A stretch of DNA of 64,000 nt from Alphaproteobacteria bacterium (GTDB lineage Bacteria; Pseudomonadota; Alphaproteobacteria; UBA2136; UBA6156): NCBI GenBank assembly GCA_027485835.1, contig JAIXQG010000001.1:438854-502853 (forward strand), read 5' to 3'. How positions within the stretch are numbered: position 1 is the first letter of the stretch; each line of letters opens with the position of its first letter. Shown here piece after piece: positions 17,273 to 25,951 of this stretch. Both the position numbers and the translations under genes were made by a program. The notes beneath the pieces were generated by a model that saw nothing but the letters and a program-made list of their open reading frames with translations, did not search any database and was not told where the DNA came from.

Positions 17273-20017
17273 TTAGTTGGGCTTTTCTTCGGTTTCCGGT
17301 GCGTTGGCCAGTTCGGCTTCGGTCGCCACTTCGGTGGCGGCTTCGGCGAGGACTTCGGCCGGCAGGTCGGTCACGGCCTCGGTGCTCTCGGCTTCGTCGG
17401 CGCCGCCGTTGAGCAGAGTTGCATTGAGGCGGGTGACCAGACGGACCTCGGACCCGCTGGTGCTGAACAGGCGCACACCTTGGGTGTTACGGCCCATGAT
17501 GGAGATGTCGGACACCTTCATGCGGATGAGCTGGCCGTCGTTGGTGGCGATCATGATCTCGTCTTCCAGCGTGACCGGCAGGGCGGCGACCACGTTACCG
17601 TTACGGTTGGTGGTTTGGATGCTGATAACACCCATGGTACCGCGGCCCTTTTCCGGATAGTCGGTAGCCGGTGTGAGCTTACCGTAGCCGTTGGAGGTGA
17701 CGGTGAGGATATGCGTCTCGGTATTACTGAGGATGTGCATGGCCATCACGGCGTCGCCCGGGCGGAGGTTCATACCGCGCACACCGGTCGAGGTACGCGA
17801 GGCGATGGGACGGATCTCGTCATCCGCCGCGCTAAAGCGCACTGCCGAACCGTTTTGCGACGACATGAGGATGCTGGCGGCAGAGGGTGCCTCGTTGGCG
17901 CCTTCTACTGGAGCTTCGCCCTGCATAATCGCTTCCATGGCGGTGGGCACGATGCGCGGCAGCAGGTGCACGCCGAGCAGTTTATCGCCACCGTTCAGGC
18001 CCATACCGTAAATACCGGTGCTGCGTACGTTGGCGTAGGCCGACAGCGGGGTTTTACGGATCATACCGTTTTGGGTTGCGAAGACGAGGAACTGGCTGGA
18101 CCACGTCGACTCGTCGCGCGGGATCGGCACGGCGGAAGCCACGCTTTCATCCTTCTGCAGTTGCAGCAGGTTGATGAAGGCCTTACCGCGCGAGGTGGCG
18201 GTGGCTTGCGGCAGTTCGTACACCTTCAGTTTGAAGACGTTACCCTTGTTGGTGAAGAACAGGACGGGGTCGTGCGTGTTGGCCACAAACAAGTTGGCCA
18301 TTTCCTCGTTCTCACGCAGGTTGGCGGCGGCCTTGCCCTTACCACCACGGCGCTGGGCGCGGAAGGTGGCCAGCGGCACGCGCTTGACGTAGCCGTCGGA
18401 GCTCAAGGTGACGATCATGTCTTCCGGCGGAATCAGGTCTTCCATGTTCACGTCGGCGCCACCGTCGATAATCTCGGTACGGCGGGGGGTGGCGAACAGG
18501 GCTTTAACTTCGATCAGCTCGTCTTTAATCACTTGGAACAGCACGTTGCGGTCCGACAGGATGTTCAGCAAGAAGCGGATACTGTCGGCAATTTCGGCGG
18601 CTTCGTTCAGGATTTTCTCGCGCTCGAGGCCGGTCAGGCGGTGCAGGCGCAGGTCGAGAATGGCTTGGGCTTGGGCCGCGGACAGTTTGTAGGAGGTGCG
18701 CTCGGTCATATCGCCCAGCAGCTCCAGCAGCGGCAGCACGGCGTCGGCCGGCCATGGGCGTTGCATCAGCTCGTCCTTCGCGATGGAGGGATCCGGTGCG
18801 TTACGGACGATCTTGATAACTTCGTCGATGTTCGCCACAGCGATACCCAACCCCACCAAGATATGCGCGCGGTCGCGGGCTTTGGAGAGGCGGAACTTGG
18901 TACGGCGGGTGACGACTTCGTCGCGGTGGTTGAGGAAAGCACGCAGAATGGGGAGAACACCCAGCAGCTTCGGCATACCGCCATCCAGCACCACCATGTT
19001 GTAGCTGAAGGAGGTTTGAAGGTCGGTGTGCTTGTACAGCTGGTTGAGAACCACTTCGGCGTTGGCGCCGCGCTTGAGCTCTACCACCACGCGGACGCCG
19101 AAACGGTCGGACTCGTCGCGCATGTCGGAGATTTCGTCGATGACCTTGTCCTTCACCAGCTCGGCGATTTTCACCACCAGGTTGGCTTTGTTCACCTGAT
19201 AGGGGATTTCGGTAATCACGATGACCGGCTTGGTGTCCGGGTTTTCAATTTCGGCCTTACCGCGTACCACCACGCTGCCGCGGCCCATGGCGTTACCGGT
19301 AACGATGGCACTGCGGCCGACGATAATACCGCCGGTGGGGAAGTCCGGCCCCTTCACAATCCCGTTAATATCTTCCGGCGTGGCGTTGGGGTTTTCAATC
19401 AGGTGCAAGCAGCCGTCCACCACCTCGCCCAAGTTGTGCGGCGGAATGTTGGTGGCCATACCGACCGCAATACCCCCTGCCCCGTTAACCAATACGTTGG
19501 GAATACGGGTGGGGAGAACGCGGGGCTCGTGCTCGGAGCCGTCGTAGTTCGGTTGGAAGTCGACCGTGTCCTCGTCGATATCCTGCAGCATGGCAGAACC
19601 GGCGCGGGACAGACGGATTTCGGTATAACGCATAGCGGCGGGAGAGTCGCCGTCCATGCTACCGAAGTTACCTTGACCGTCTTCCAGCGGCAGGCGGAGC
19701 GAGAATTCCTGCACCATACGGGCCATGGCGTCGTAAATCGCGCTGTCGCCGTGGGGGTGGAATTTACCCATAACATCCCCCACCACACGGGCGGATTTGA
19801 GGTATTTACGGTTGTAATCGTTACCCATCAGGTTTTGGGCGTAGAGAATACGGCGGTGTACCGGCTTCAAGCCGTCGCGGACGTCCGGCAGGGCGCGGGA
19901 CACGATAACCGACATGGCGTAGTCGAGGTACGACTTGCGCATTTCTTCTTCAATGGTAACGGGCATCACGCTGCTGGATAACAGGGAATTCGGGACGTTC
20001 GGAGGGGTAGTGGCCAT
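17273..20017 (-). CDS. gyrA: DNA gyrase subunit A
   Basis: 914 residues from [11 protein letters not shown]; the frame extends to a TTG at 20041. The catalytic tyrosine is in [10 protein letters not shown]. The quinolone-resistance region reads [15 protein letters not shown], with Ser and Asp at the E. coli 83 and 87 positions, the susceptible state. The GyrA box QRRGGKG identifies it as gyrase rather than topoisomerase IV. The C-terminal beta-pinwheel is complete and followed by a Glu/Ala-rich tail. A single large minus-strand gene, it contains one GGGCAGGG motif encoded with two GGG codons. Confidence 0.97.
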   Translation of the reverse strand: MATTPPNVPNSLLSSSVMPVTIEEEMRKSYLDYAMSVIVSRALPDVRDGLKPVHRRILYAQNLMGNDYNRKYLKSARVVGDVMGKFHPHGDSAIYDAMARMVQEFSLRLPLEDGQGNFGSMDGDSPAAMRYTEIRLSRAGSAMLQDIDEDTVDFQPNYDGSEHEPRVLPTRIPNVLVNGAGGIAVGMATNIPPHNLGEVVDGCLHLIENPNATPEDINGIVKGPDFPTGGIIVGRSAIVTGNAMGRGSVVVRGKAEIENPDTKPVIVITEIPYQVNKANLVVKIAELVKDKVIDEISDMRDESDRFGVRVVVELKRGANAEVVLNQLYKHTDLQTSFSYNMVVLDGGMPKLLGVLPILRAFLNHRDEVVTRRTKFRLSKARDRAHILVGLGIAVANIDEVIKIVRNAPDPSIAKDELMQRPWPADAVLPLLELLGDMTERTSYKLSAAQAQAILDLRLHRLTGLEREKILNEAAEIADSIRFLLNILSDRNVLFQVIKDELIEVKALFATPRRTEIIDGGADVNMEDLIPPEDMIVTLSSDGYVKRVPLATFRAQRRGGKGKAAANLRENEEMANLFVANTHDPVLFFTNKGNVFKLKVYELPQATATSRGKAFINLLQLQKDESVASAVPIPRDESTWSSQFLVFATQNGMIRKTPLSAYANVRSTGIYGMGLNGGDKLLGVHLLPRIVPTAMEAIMQGEAPVEGANEAPSAASILMSSQNGSAVRFSAADDEIRPIASRTSTGVRGMNLRPGDAVMAMHILSNTETHILTVTSNGYGKLTPATDYPEKGRGTMGVISIQTTNRNGNVVAALPVTLEDEIMIATNDGQLIRMKVSDISIMGRNTQGVRLFSTSGSEVRLVTRLNATLLNGGADEAESTEAVTDLPAEVLAEAATEVATEAELANAPETEEKPN

Positions 20018-20237
20018 GCGGTTCGCTTTCAGCTCTCTCAACTTGTACTTTTAACGTGGGATATATAGCAGAACTGGCGGAAAACCGCTATTCCTTCTGC
20101 CATTTCGGGGCGGAATTGTGTCTGAAAAAGAGGCATTAACGCCGAGCAATGTCTCATTTTTGACATTTTAGCCACACATCAATAGCTTATGCTTTGATTT
20201 CCCATATATCTTTGTCAGTTATATTGGGTTTGGCGCC

Positions 20238-20243
20238 TATAAT
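20238..20243 (+). promoter_or_regulatory. -10 element directly before the Cys-rich gene
   Basis: TATAAT ends 5 nt before the ATG at 20249. TTGTCA at 20212-20217 could be the -35, although the 20-nt spacer is long. Transcription would begin at the start codon. Confidence 0.45.
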
Positions 20244-20248
20244 GAACT

Positions 20249-20845
20249 ATGAAAAACACTCTTTTTGTTACCCTCACGGTGTCAGCTCTTTTGGGCTTGG
20301 CGTTTGTTTCACCGGCGGCTGCACAAGAGCGAACGGCGGGTGGCACGCTGCAAAACGAAGCCAGTTGGGCAGCCCTGCAATCGCTTATCGGTAAAGTACA
20401 GGGCGATGTTGCCGTTGCTAAAATTGATATTGAAGCCATTAAAAACTGTGCCCGCTTGGGTCAGGTTTGGAATCCGGACTCCGGCTGCACTAACTCCGAC
20501 TTCTTGAATAAAATACTCGCATGTGGCGAGCTTAATAAAGTTTATAACCAGAAAACGAATTCTTGTTATGGCGAAACACCGCAAGCCGCCGAGCAATACC
20601 GCTGGGTCGCCCGCAGCTTTGGTAACACCGGAACGTGGTCGGATTATCGTGACGGCCAGCTTGACGCCATTATCAAGAAACTTAAGGCCGCCGGTTATAC
20701 AAAGTCCGGTAACCCTACTCTCGGCAGCGTATGCAACACCAAAGGCGAAACGTATTACATCGCCTCGGCAACACAACGTACGGTACAAAACCGTGACAAG
20801 ACCAAAGAGTATCAAGGCACCGCGTCTCTTCGTGTTTGTGAATAA
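20249..20845 (+). CDS. secreted Cys-rich modular protein, copy 1
   Basis: 198 residues. The signal peptide MKNTLFVTLTVSALLGLAF ends at SPAAA-QE. The mature protein begins with the shared module QERTAGGTLQNEASWAALQ, followed by two disulfide-loop motifs, CARLGQVWNPDSGC and CGELNKVYNQKTNSC. The last 90 residues are specific to this copy (YRWVARSFGNTG onward). It is the first of three tandem paralogues with a conserved N-terminal and a variable C-terminal part. It probably acts outside the inner membrane; the function is unknown. No Shine-Dalgarno; TATAAT is placed for a leaderless mRNA. Confidence 0.75.
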   Translation: MKNTLFVTLTVSALLGLAFVSPAAAQERTAGGTLQNEASWAALQSLIGKVQGDVAVAKIDIEAIKNCARLGQVWNPDSGCTNSDFLNKILACGELNKVYNQKTNSCYGETPQAAEQYRWVARSFGNTGTWSDYRDGQLDAIIKKLKAAGYTKSGNPTLGSVCNTKGETYYIASATQRTVQNRDKTKEYQGTASLRVCE

Positions 20846-20849
20846 TAAG

Positions 20850-21410
20850 ATGAATGTTATGAACTATTATCGACTTTTGATCGCATTAACGCTTTTGGTT
20901 TCTTCAGCGCCGCATGCCCAAGAAACTACGGCAGGAGGGTCGCTTGCCACCGAAGCAAGCTGGGCGGCTTTGCAAAATATGATTACTGCCACAAACGGTA
21001 ATGTGACCGTTTTACGCACTGATGTGAACGCTATAAAAGCGTGTGGTGCCCAACGCAAGATTTGGACTGGAACACAATGTTTGGATAGCGCAACGCTGGA
21101 TAGTATTATTCAATGCGGGAAGTCTGGCACGGTATTCAATGGTACTGGATGCGTCGCTACCTCGGGTGGCAACCGGTGGATTGGCATGGGGAACTTTTCC
21201 CGCACCGGTATGAGCCCACCGAGGAACGCGATTCAGCAAGATTTGAATGGTGTTAACGCTAGCAGAACCTGCGGCAGTAGTGAGTTGGCAGGACGAAAAT
21301 GTACAACTGAAAATAGCCGCTGCAACCACGGCATCAGTTGCAGTACTGAAGAAGTTGATGGCAAGGCGAACAAGTACACCTGCAGTGCCTCTTATATTAG
21401 TTGCAATTAG
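20850..21410 (+). CDS. secreted Cys-rich modular protein, copy 2
   Basis: 186 residues from MNVMNYYRLL (a second ATG at 20859 is possible). The signal peptide ends near PHA-QE. The shared module TAGGSLATEASWAALQNM is followed by CGAQRKIWTGTQC and CGKSGTVFNGTGC. The C-terminal 80 residues are distinct and hold many cysteines (CGSS, CTTENSRCNHGISC, YTCSASYISC). It starts 4 nt after the stop of copy 1, so the genes are co-transcribed. The N-terminal module is nearly identical in protein to copy 3 but diverges at synonymous sites, indicating selection on the protein. Confidence 0.75.
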   Translation: MNVMNYYRLLIALTLLVSSAPHAQETTAGGSLATEASWAALQNMITATNGNVTVLRTDVNAIKACGAQRKIWTGTQCLDSATLDSIIQCGKSGTVFNGTGCVATSGGNRWIGMGNFSRTGMSPPRNAIQQDLNGVNASRTCGSSELAGRKCTTENSRCNHGISCSTEEVDGKANKYTCSASYISCN

Positions 21411-21422
21411 GAGTTATTAATT

Positions 21423-21914
21423 ATGCGATTTCAACTCATTCTTTTGTTTTTATTCCCCATTTCCCTCACAGCTCAAGAACGTACTGCCGGAGGGTCGCTT
21501 GCCACCGAGGCGAGCTGGACCGCTTTACAGAACATGATTACCGCCACAAATGGTAACGTTACTATTTTACGAACCGACGTGAACGCGATGAAGGCGTGTG
21601 GCGCCCAACGCAAGATTTGGACCGGCACGCAGTGCCTTGATGCCGCAAGTGTGGATAGTATTGTGCTATGTGGCCAGCAAGGGCGCATTTATAACGGTTC
21701 TGGCTGCATTTTGCCTGCAACACCTGCAGCCACCCCAGAGTATCGCTGGACCATTTACGGTAAAGACTCCAACCGGTGGTCTGCTACCGGCACGGTGCAG
21801 AGGCTTGGTGCCAAATGCAGCTCTCCCGGTCAAATGGGCCGTATGGATGATGACCAAGAGTGCGGCACCGACAATAACCCTAAAAAATGCTGGACGACGT
21901 TACGCTGCGAGTAA
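21423..21914 (+). CDS. secreted Cys-rich modular protein, copy 3
   Basis: 163 residues. Short signal peptide MRFQLILLFLFPISLTA-QE. The shared module TAGGSLATEASWTALQNM is followed by CGAQRKIWTGTQC and CGQQGRIYNGSGC. The C-terminal 65 residues (from PEYRWTIYGKDSNRW) resemble copy 1 more than copy 2 at YRW, then diverge. GGAG lies about 9 nt before the ATG. It is the last gene of the tandem array; its stop is 11 nt from the convergent mgtE stop with no terminator visible. Confidence 0.75.
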   Translation: MRFQLILLFLFPISLTAQERTAGGSLATEASWTALQNMITATNGNVTILRTDVNAMKACGAQRKIWTGTQCLDAASVDSIVLCGQQGRIYNGSGCILPATPAATPEYRWTIYGKDSNRWSATGTVQRLGAKCSSPGQMGRMDDDQECGTDNNPKKCWTTLRCE

Positions 21915-21925
21915 CACGTAACGTA

Positions 21926-23302
21926 TTACAGCAGCATAAGCGTTGCCAAACCTAGGAAGACGAAGAAGCCGCCGACGTCTGTAAAGGTGGTAGTAATCAC
22001 GCCGGTGCTGATGGCGGGGTCGTAATTATAGCGCTTGAGTACTAGCGGCGTTACCCAGCCACCAAACGCCGCAATGGCGTGGTTGGCTACGGTGGCCATG
22101 GCAATAACCAATGCCAGCATCGGGTTACCGAACACCAGCCAAACACCGACCGCCATGAGCAACGCAATGACGAAGCCTGTCATGTTGCCGGCGGCGAATT
22201 CTTTTTTAAACAGCGCCCACGCGTTCTGGCGGGTAATGCTACCAGTGGCCAAGCCCCGGATGATAACCGTTTGCGTTTGCGTGGTGGCGTTACCTCCGCT
22301 GGAAGCGATGATGGGCATAAGCACGGCGAGAGTCGTCAGCTTGGCGATGGAGTCTTCGAACAGCGAGATAACCGCGGCGGCGGCAATGGCGGTGCCAAGG
22401 TTGACCACCAGCCATGGCAGACGGCTGCGGGCGGTAACAACAGCGGGTGCGAACAAGTCTTCGGAAGAGTCTACCCCCGCAGCGGCCGATTGGCGCCATG
22501 CGGCGTCGTCCATGACGGTATCGAGAATGTCGTCAATCGTGATACGCCCCAGCAGCTGGCCGCGCTTGTTCACAACGGCGAGGTTGTGGATGTCGTACTT
22601 TTCAAACACCTTTACCACGTCGTCGGACGATTGGTCCGGCGTGACGGTCAGCGGTGTTTTACGCATCACGTCTTCTAACTTGGCCTTGAGTGGGGCCTTG
22701 ACCAGACGGTTGATGGACATGGTGCCAAGCAGCTTGCGGCGTTTATCCACCACAAACACCGTGCCGGGGTTTTCCGGCAGGTCTTCAGCGTCGGAGCGCA
22801 TGTAGGCCAGCACCTGCTCCACGCGGTCTGTCGGTAGGGCGGCAGCGACTTCCAACTGCATCAGGCTACCGGCGGTGTCGGGTTCGAACTCCAGCAGCTT
22901 CTTCTGCTGGTGGTCGTCCAGCAGGTCTTCGGCGTCAACATCCTCATCATCCGCAATGTCTTCCAGCACCTGCGCGATGTCGGCGGCGTCGTCCGATTCC
23001 AGATCGTTAATCACCTGCTTCACATCGTCCGGGTGGAGCATTTGCAGGACGTGCTCTTGCACGCCTTCTTCCAGCTCGGCCACCACGTCGCCCAAGTGCT
23101 CGGCCGGAATGTTGGCGAGCACGGTGCGGCGGTGGTCGCGCGGGAGGCGCTCGATCAGGTCGGCAATGTCGGCGGGGTGGAGGTCGGCCAGCAGGGCGCC
23201 GAGTTTCTCCGGTGTGGCATCCAGCGCCACGAGGATTTCTATATACGCGTCGTCGGTCAGGTTACGGTGGGGAATGTTTACGTAGTGGCTTTGTTCGACC
23301 AT
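21926..23302 (-). CDS. mgtE: magnesium transporter MgtE
   Basis: 458 residues from MVEQSHYVNIPHRN, standard MgtE size. The N-terminal superhelical domain contains LHPADIADLIERLP; two CBS domains follow (for example VFEKYDIHNLAVVNKRGQLLGRIT); then five membrane helices with ASSGGNATTQTQTVIIRGLA, the conserved pore segment. It is a Mg2+-gated Mg2+ channel in the inner membrane. The frame is open 95 codons further upstream, but those residues are Pro/Arg-rich and not MgtE-like. GGGGG lies about 10 nt before the ATG. No M-box riboswitch is recognised. Confidence 0.93.
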   Translation of the reverse strand: MVEQSHYVNIPHRNLTDDAYIEILVALDATPEKLGALLADLHPADIADLIERLPRDHRRTVLANIPAEHLGDVVAELEEGVQEHVLQMLHPDDVKQVINDLESDDAADIAQVLEDIADDEDVDAEDLLDDHQQKKLLEFEPDTAGSLMQLEVAAALPTDRVEQVLAYMRSDAEDLPENPGTVFVVDKRRKLLGTMSINRLVKAPLKAKLEDVMRKTPLTVTPDQSSDDVVKVFEKYDIHNLAVVNKRGQLLGRITIDDILDTVMDDAAWRQSAAAGVDSSEDLFAPAVVTARSRLPWLVVNLGTAIAAAAVISLFEDSIAKLTTLAVLMPIIASSGGNATTQTQTVIIRGLATGSITRQNAWALFKKEFAAGNMTGFVIALLMAVGVWLVFGNPMLALVIAMATVANHAIAAFGGWVTPLVLKRYNYDPAISTGVITTTFTDVGGFFVFLGLATLMLL

Positions 23303-23431
23303 TGGAGGGCCCCCTATCTCGTGCTGATATGCGTGTTTACATGATGATTGGTTTATAGGGCGATACACCCGCTTTGGCCAGCTTTTGCGCCAGTTTGATA
23401 ACGTTTTGGTAAGGTAGGGTGTGGTATTCTC

Positions 23432-23470
23432 CAAACAAAAAGGAAGCCCGAAGGCCACCTTTTTGTTTGC
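23432..23470 (-). terminator. intrinsic terminator of maeB
   Basis: A 12-bp outer stem (CAAACAAAAAGG with CCTTTTTGTTTG) and an inner GCC-TTCG-GGC cap on the minus strand, directly after the maeB stop. Confidence 0.85.
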
Positions 23471-23477
23471 GCCCCCC

Positions 23478-25817
23478 TTACGCGGCGCGGGCGGCGCTGC
23501 GGGTTTTGGCTTTGGCCTTGTTCTCCGACATCTGTGCGTGCACCACGGCGAGGGCCGAGAGGTTGAGCGCGCGGTGGACGGGAGCATCGACCGACAGGAT
23601 GTGGATCGGTTGGTCCATACCCAGCATGATGGGGCCGATGTAGTCGGCGTTCGGGGCCACCATGCGCATCAGGTTGAAGCTGATGTTAGCGCTGTCGACA
23701 TCCGGGAAGATCAGCACATTCGCCGGCGCATCCAGTTGCGAGGCCGGGAAGATGCGGCTCATCACTTCCATGTTGAGTGCGGTATCGGCCTGCATTTCGC
23801 CTTCGACCGAAATTTCCGGCCAACGTTGGGTGATGATGCGGCGGGCTTCCTGCATCTTAACGCTCTGGCTGGTTTTGGAGGAACCGAAGTTGCTGTGCGA
23901 GAGCAAGGCCACGCGCGGCTTGATACCGAAGTTGGAGACTTCGGCGCAGGCAAGGCTGGTCATTTCGGCCAATTGCTCTGCTGTCGGGTTGGCTTGCACG
24001 TGGGTGTCTGCCAGGAACAGCAGGCGGTCTTTGCTCATGAACAATTGCAGGGCGTAGATGTGAGAAATATCGTTACGGCCGTTAATGATTTGCGCGGCCT
24101 GCGGCAGGTAGCGCATAAGGCGGCCGGAGATACCGCAGACAACGGCATCGGCCTTGCCCATTTTGACCATGAGGCACGCCCAGATGAGCCAGCGCGAACG
24201 TAAGTGCACGGCGGCTTCTTGGCGCGTTACGCCATCGCGCAGGCGGATTTGGTAATACGCCTCGGTGAACTCTTCCAGTTGCGCGTCCGTTTGCGGGTCT
24301 ATCAGCGTAAACTCATCGCCTTCCACCATGCTCAGACCAAGTTCGGCGATCTGGGCTTCCACCACATCGCGGCGGCCCAGAATGATGGGGTGGCCGATGC
24401 CTTCGGCAATAGCCGATTGCGCGGTTTGCAGGATGCGGGGGTCTTCGCCTTCCGGGTAGACAATACGCTTCGGGTTAGCACGCGCCTGATTATAGATTTG
24501 GCGCATGATGCTGAAGGATTGGTCGATAGTGGAGTGCAGGCTCGCGGCGTAGGCGGCAAGGTCGGCAATCGGGCGGGTGGCCACGCCGGTATCCATCGCG
24601 GCTTTGGCCACGGCGGGGGCGATGGTGGACAACAGGCGGCTATCGAACGGCTTGGGAATGAGATACTCCGGCCCGAACTTGAGCTTGGAGCCCTTGTAGG
24701 CACTGGCCAGTGCGGGCTCGGCGGCCTTTTGTGCCAGCTTGGCGAGAGCTTCGGCGGCGGCCAGTTTCATTTCGGTATTGAAGGTTTTGGCGCCGCAGTC
24801 GAGTGCCCCACGGAACAGGTACGGGAAGCCCAGTACGTTGTTGATCTGGTTGGGGTAGTCGGAACGGCCAGTGCCGACGATGGCGTCGGGTCGGGTCGAC
24901 TTGGCGAGGTCGGGGTCGATTTCTGGACGCGGGTTGGCCATGGCGAAAATCACCGGCTTTTCGGCCATGGTTTTCAGCATCTCTGGCTTGAGAATACCGG
25001 CGGCGGAGAGGCCGAAGAAGTAGTCGGCGCCGACCAGCGCTTCGGCCAGCGTGCGGTGTTTGGTTTTATGGGCGAAAGGCTTGTGTTGCTCGGTCAGTTT
25101 TTCGCGGTCGGCATGGATCACGCCGTCGATATCGACCAGCGTAATGTTTTGGGTGGGCACGCCCCAGTCGACCAGCAGGTTCATGCAGGCGAGACCGGCG
25201 GCCCCTGCCCCGCTGCACACAAGCTTCACTTTGGTTTTGTCTTTACCGGTCAGCTTGATGCTGTTCATGAACGCGGCGGTGACGATGATGGCGGTGCCGT
25301 GTTGGTCATCGTGCAGAACCGGAATATCCAGCTTCTCGCGCAGCTTTTGCTCGATGTAGAAACATTCCGGCGCCTTGATGTCCTCAAGGTTAATACCACC
25401 GAACGTGGGAGCCAGTGCGGCAACGATATCGACGAACTTATCGGGGTCGGTTTCATTCACTTCGATATCGAAAACGTCGATATTACTAAACTTTTTGAAG
25501 AGAACGGCTTTGCCTTCCATCACCGGTTTGCTGGCCAGCGGGCCGATGTTGCCGAGGCCCAACACGGCGGTACCGTTGGAAATAACGGCCACAAGGTTAC
25601 CCTTGCTGGTGTAGCGGTTGGCGAGTTCGGGGTCGCGGTGGATTTCCATGCAGACTTCCGCCACGCCGGGGGTGTAGCCGAGAGAAAGATCGGCCTGCGT
25701 GGTGAGCGGTTTGGTGGAGATAACCTCGATTTTACCCGGGCGCGGGTGGCTGTGGTAATGGAGGGCGGGCGAAAGTTCGGTTTCCTGTGTTTCAGGAACG
25801 TCGTTCTGGGTGGTCAT
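23478..25817 (-). CDS. maeB: NADP-dependent malic enzyme with phosphotransacetylase-like domain
   Basis: 779 residues, the length of the MaeB hybrid. The N-terminal malic enzyme half has [21 protein letters not shown] and the dinucleotide fold [15 protein letters not shown]. From about residue 430 a phosphotransacetylase-like domain begins ([20 protein letters not shown]) that usually binds acetyl-CoA for regulation rather than catalysis. It decarboxylates malate to pyruvate with NADPH production. It is monocistronic, ending at a strong terminator. One GGGCAGGGG motif lies in the gene, encoded G-A-G-A with rare-looking GGG codons. Confidence 0.96.
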   Translation of the reverse strand: MTTQNDVPETQETELSPALHYHSHPRPGKIEVISTKPLTTQADLSLGYTPGVAEVCMEIHRDPELANRYTSKGNLVAVISNGTAVLGLGNIGPLASKPVMEGKAVLFKKFSNIDVFDIEVNETDPDKFVDIVAALAPTFGGINLEDIKAPECFYIEQKLREKLDIPVLHDDQHGTAIIVTAAFMNSIKLTGKDKTKVKLVCSGAGAAGLACMNLLVDWGVPTQNITLVDIDGVIHADREKLTEQHKPFAHKTKHRTLAEALVGADYFFGLSAAGILKPEMLKTMAEKPVIFAMANPRPEIDPDLAKSTRPDAIVGTGRSDYPNQINNVLGFPYLFRGALDCGAKTFNTEMKLAAAEALAKLAQKAAEPALASAYKGSKLKFGPEYLIPKPFDSRLLSTIAPAVAKAAMDTGVATRPIADLAAYAASLHSTIDQSFSIMRQIYNQARANPKRIVYPEGEDPRILQTAQSAIAEGIGHPIILGRRDVVEAQIAELGLSMVEGDEFTLIDPQTDAQLEEFTEAYYQIRLRDGVTRQEAAVHLRSRWLIWACLMVKMGKADAVVCGISGRLMRYLPQAAQIINGRNDISHIYALQLFMSKDRLLFLADTHVQANPTAEQLAEMTSLACAEVSNFGIKPRVALLSHSNFGSSKTSQSVKMQEARRIITQRWPEISVEGEMQADTALNMEVMSRIFPASQLDAPANVLIFPDVDSANISFNLMRMVAPNADYIGPIMLGMDQPIHILSVDAPVHRALNLSALAVVHAQMSENKAKAKTRSAARAA

Positions 25818-25951
25818 AGGTTTTCTTTTCCTTGCGATAATGCGGCAGTTATCCGCCTATTTTTTAGGGTTGGCAAGGTTGTGGTGGTGCGGTGCGCAAA
25901 AAGATAGGGCACACGAAAAGAGGCCCGCAGGCCCCTTCTCTTTTAACACCT

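Noticed and set aside
17261..19981. A 906-residue plus-strand open frame opposite gyrA
   Set aside because: Its sequence is low-complexity Gly/His/Val typical of antisense shadow frames, while the minus frame is an intact GyrA.
23303..23431. M-box magnesium riboswitch before mgtE
   Set aside because: The leader is only about 130 nt and no M-box conserved segments were seen.
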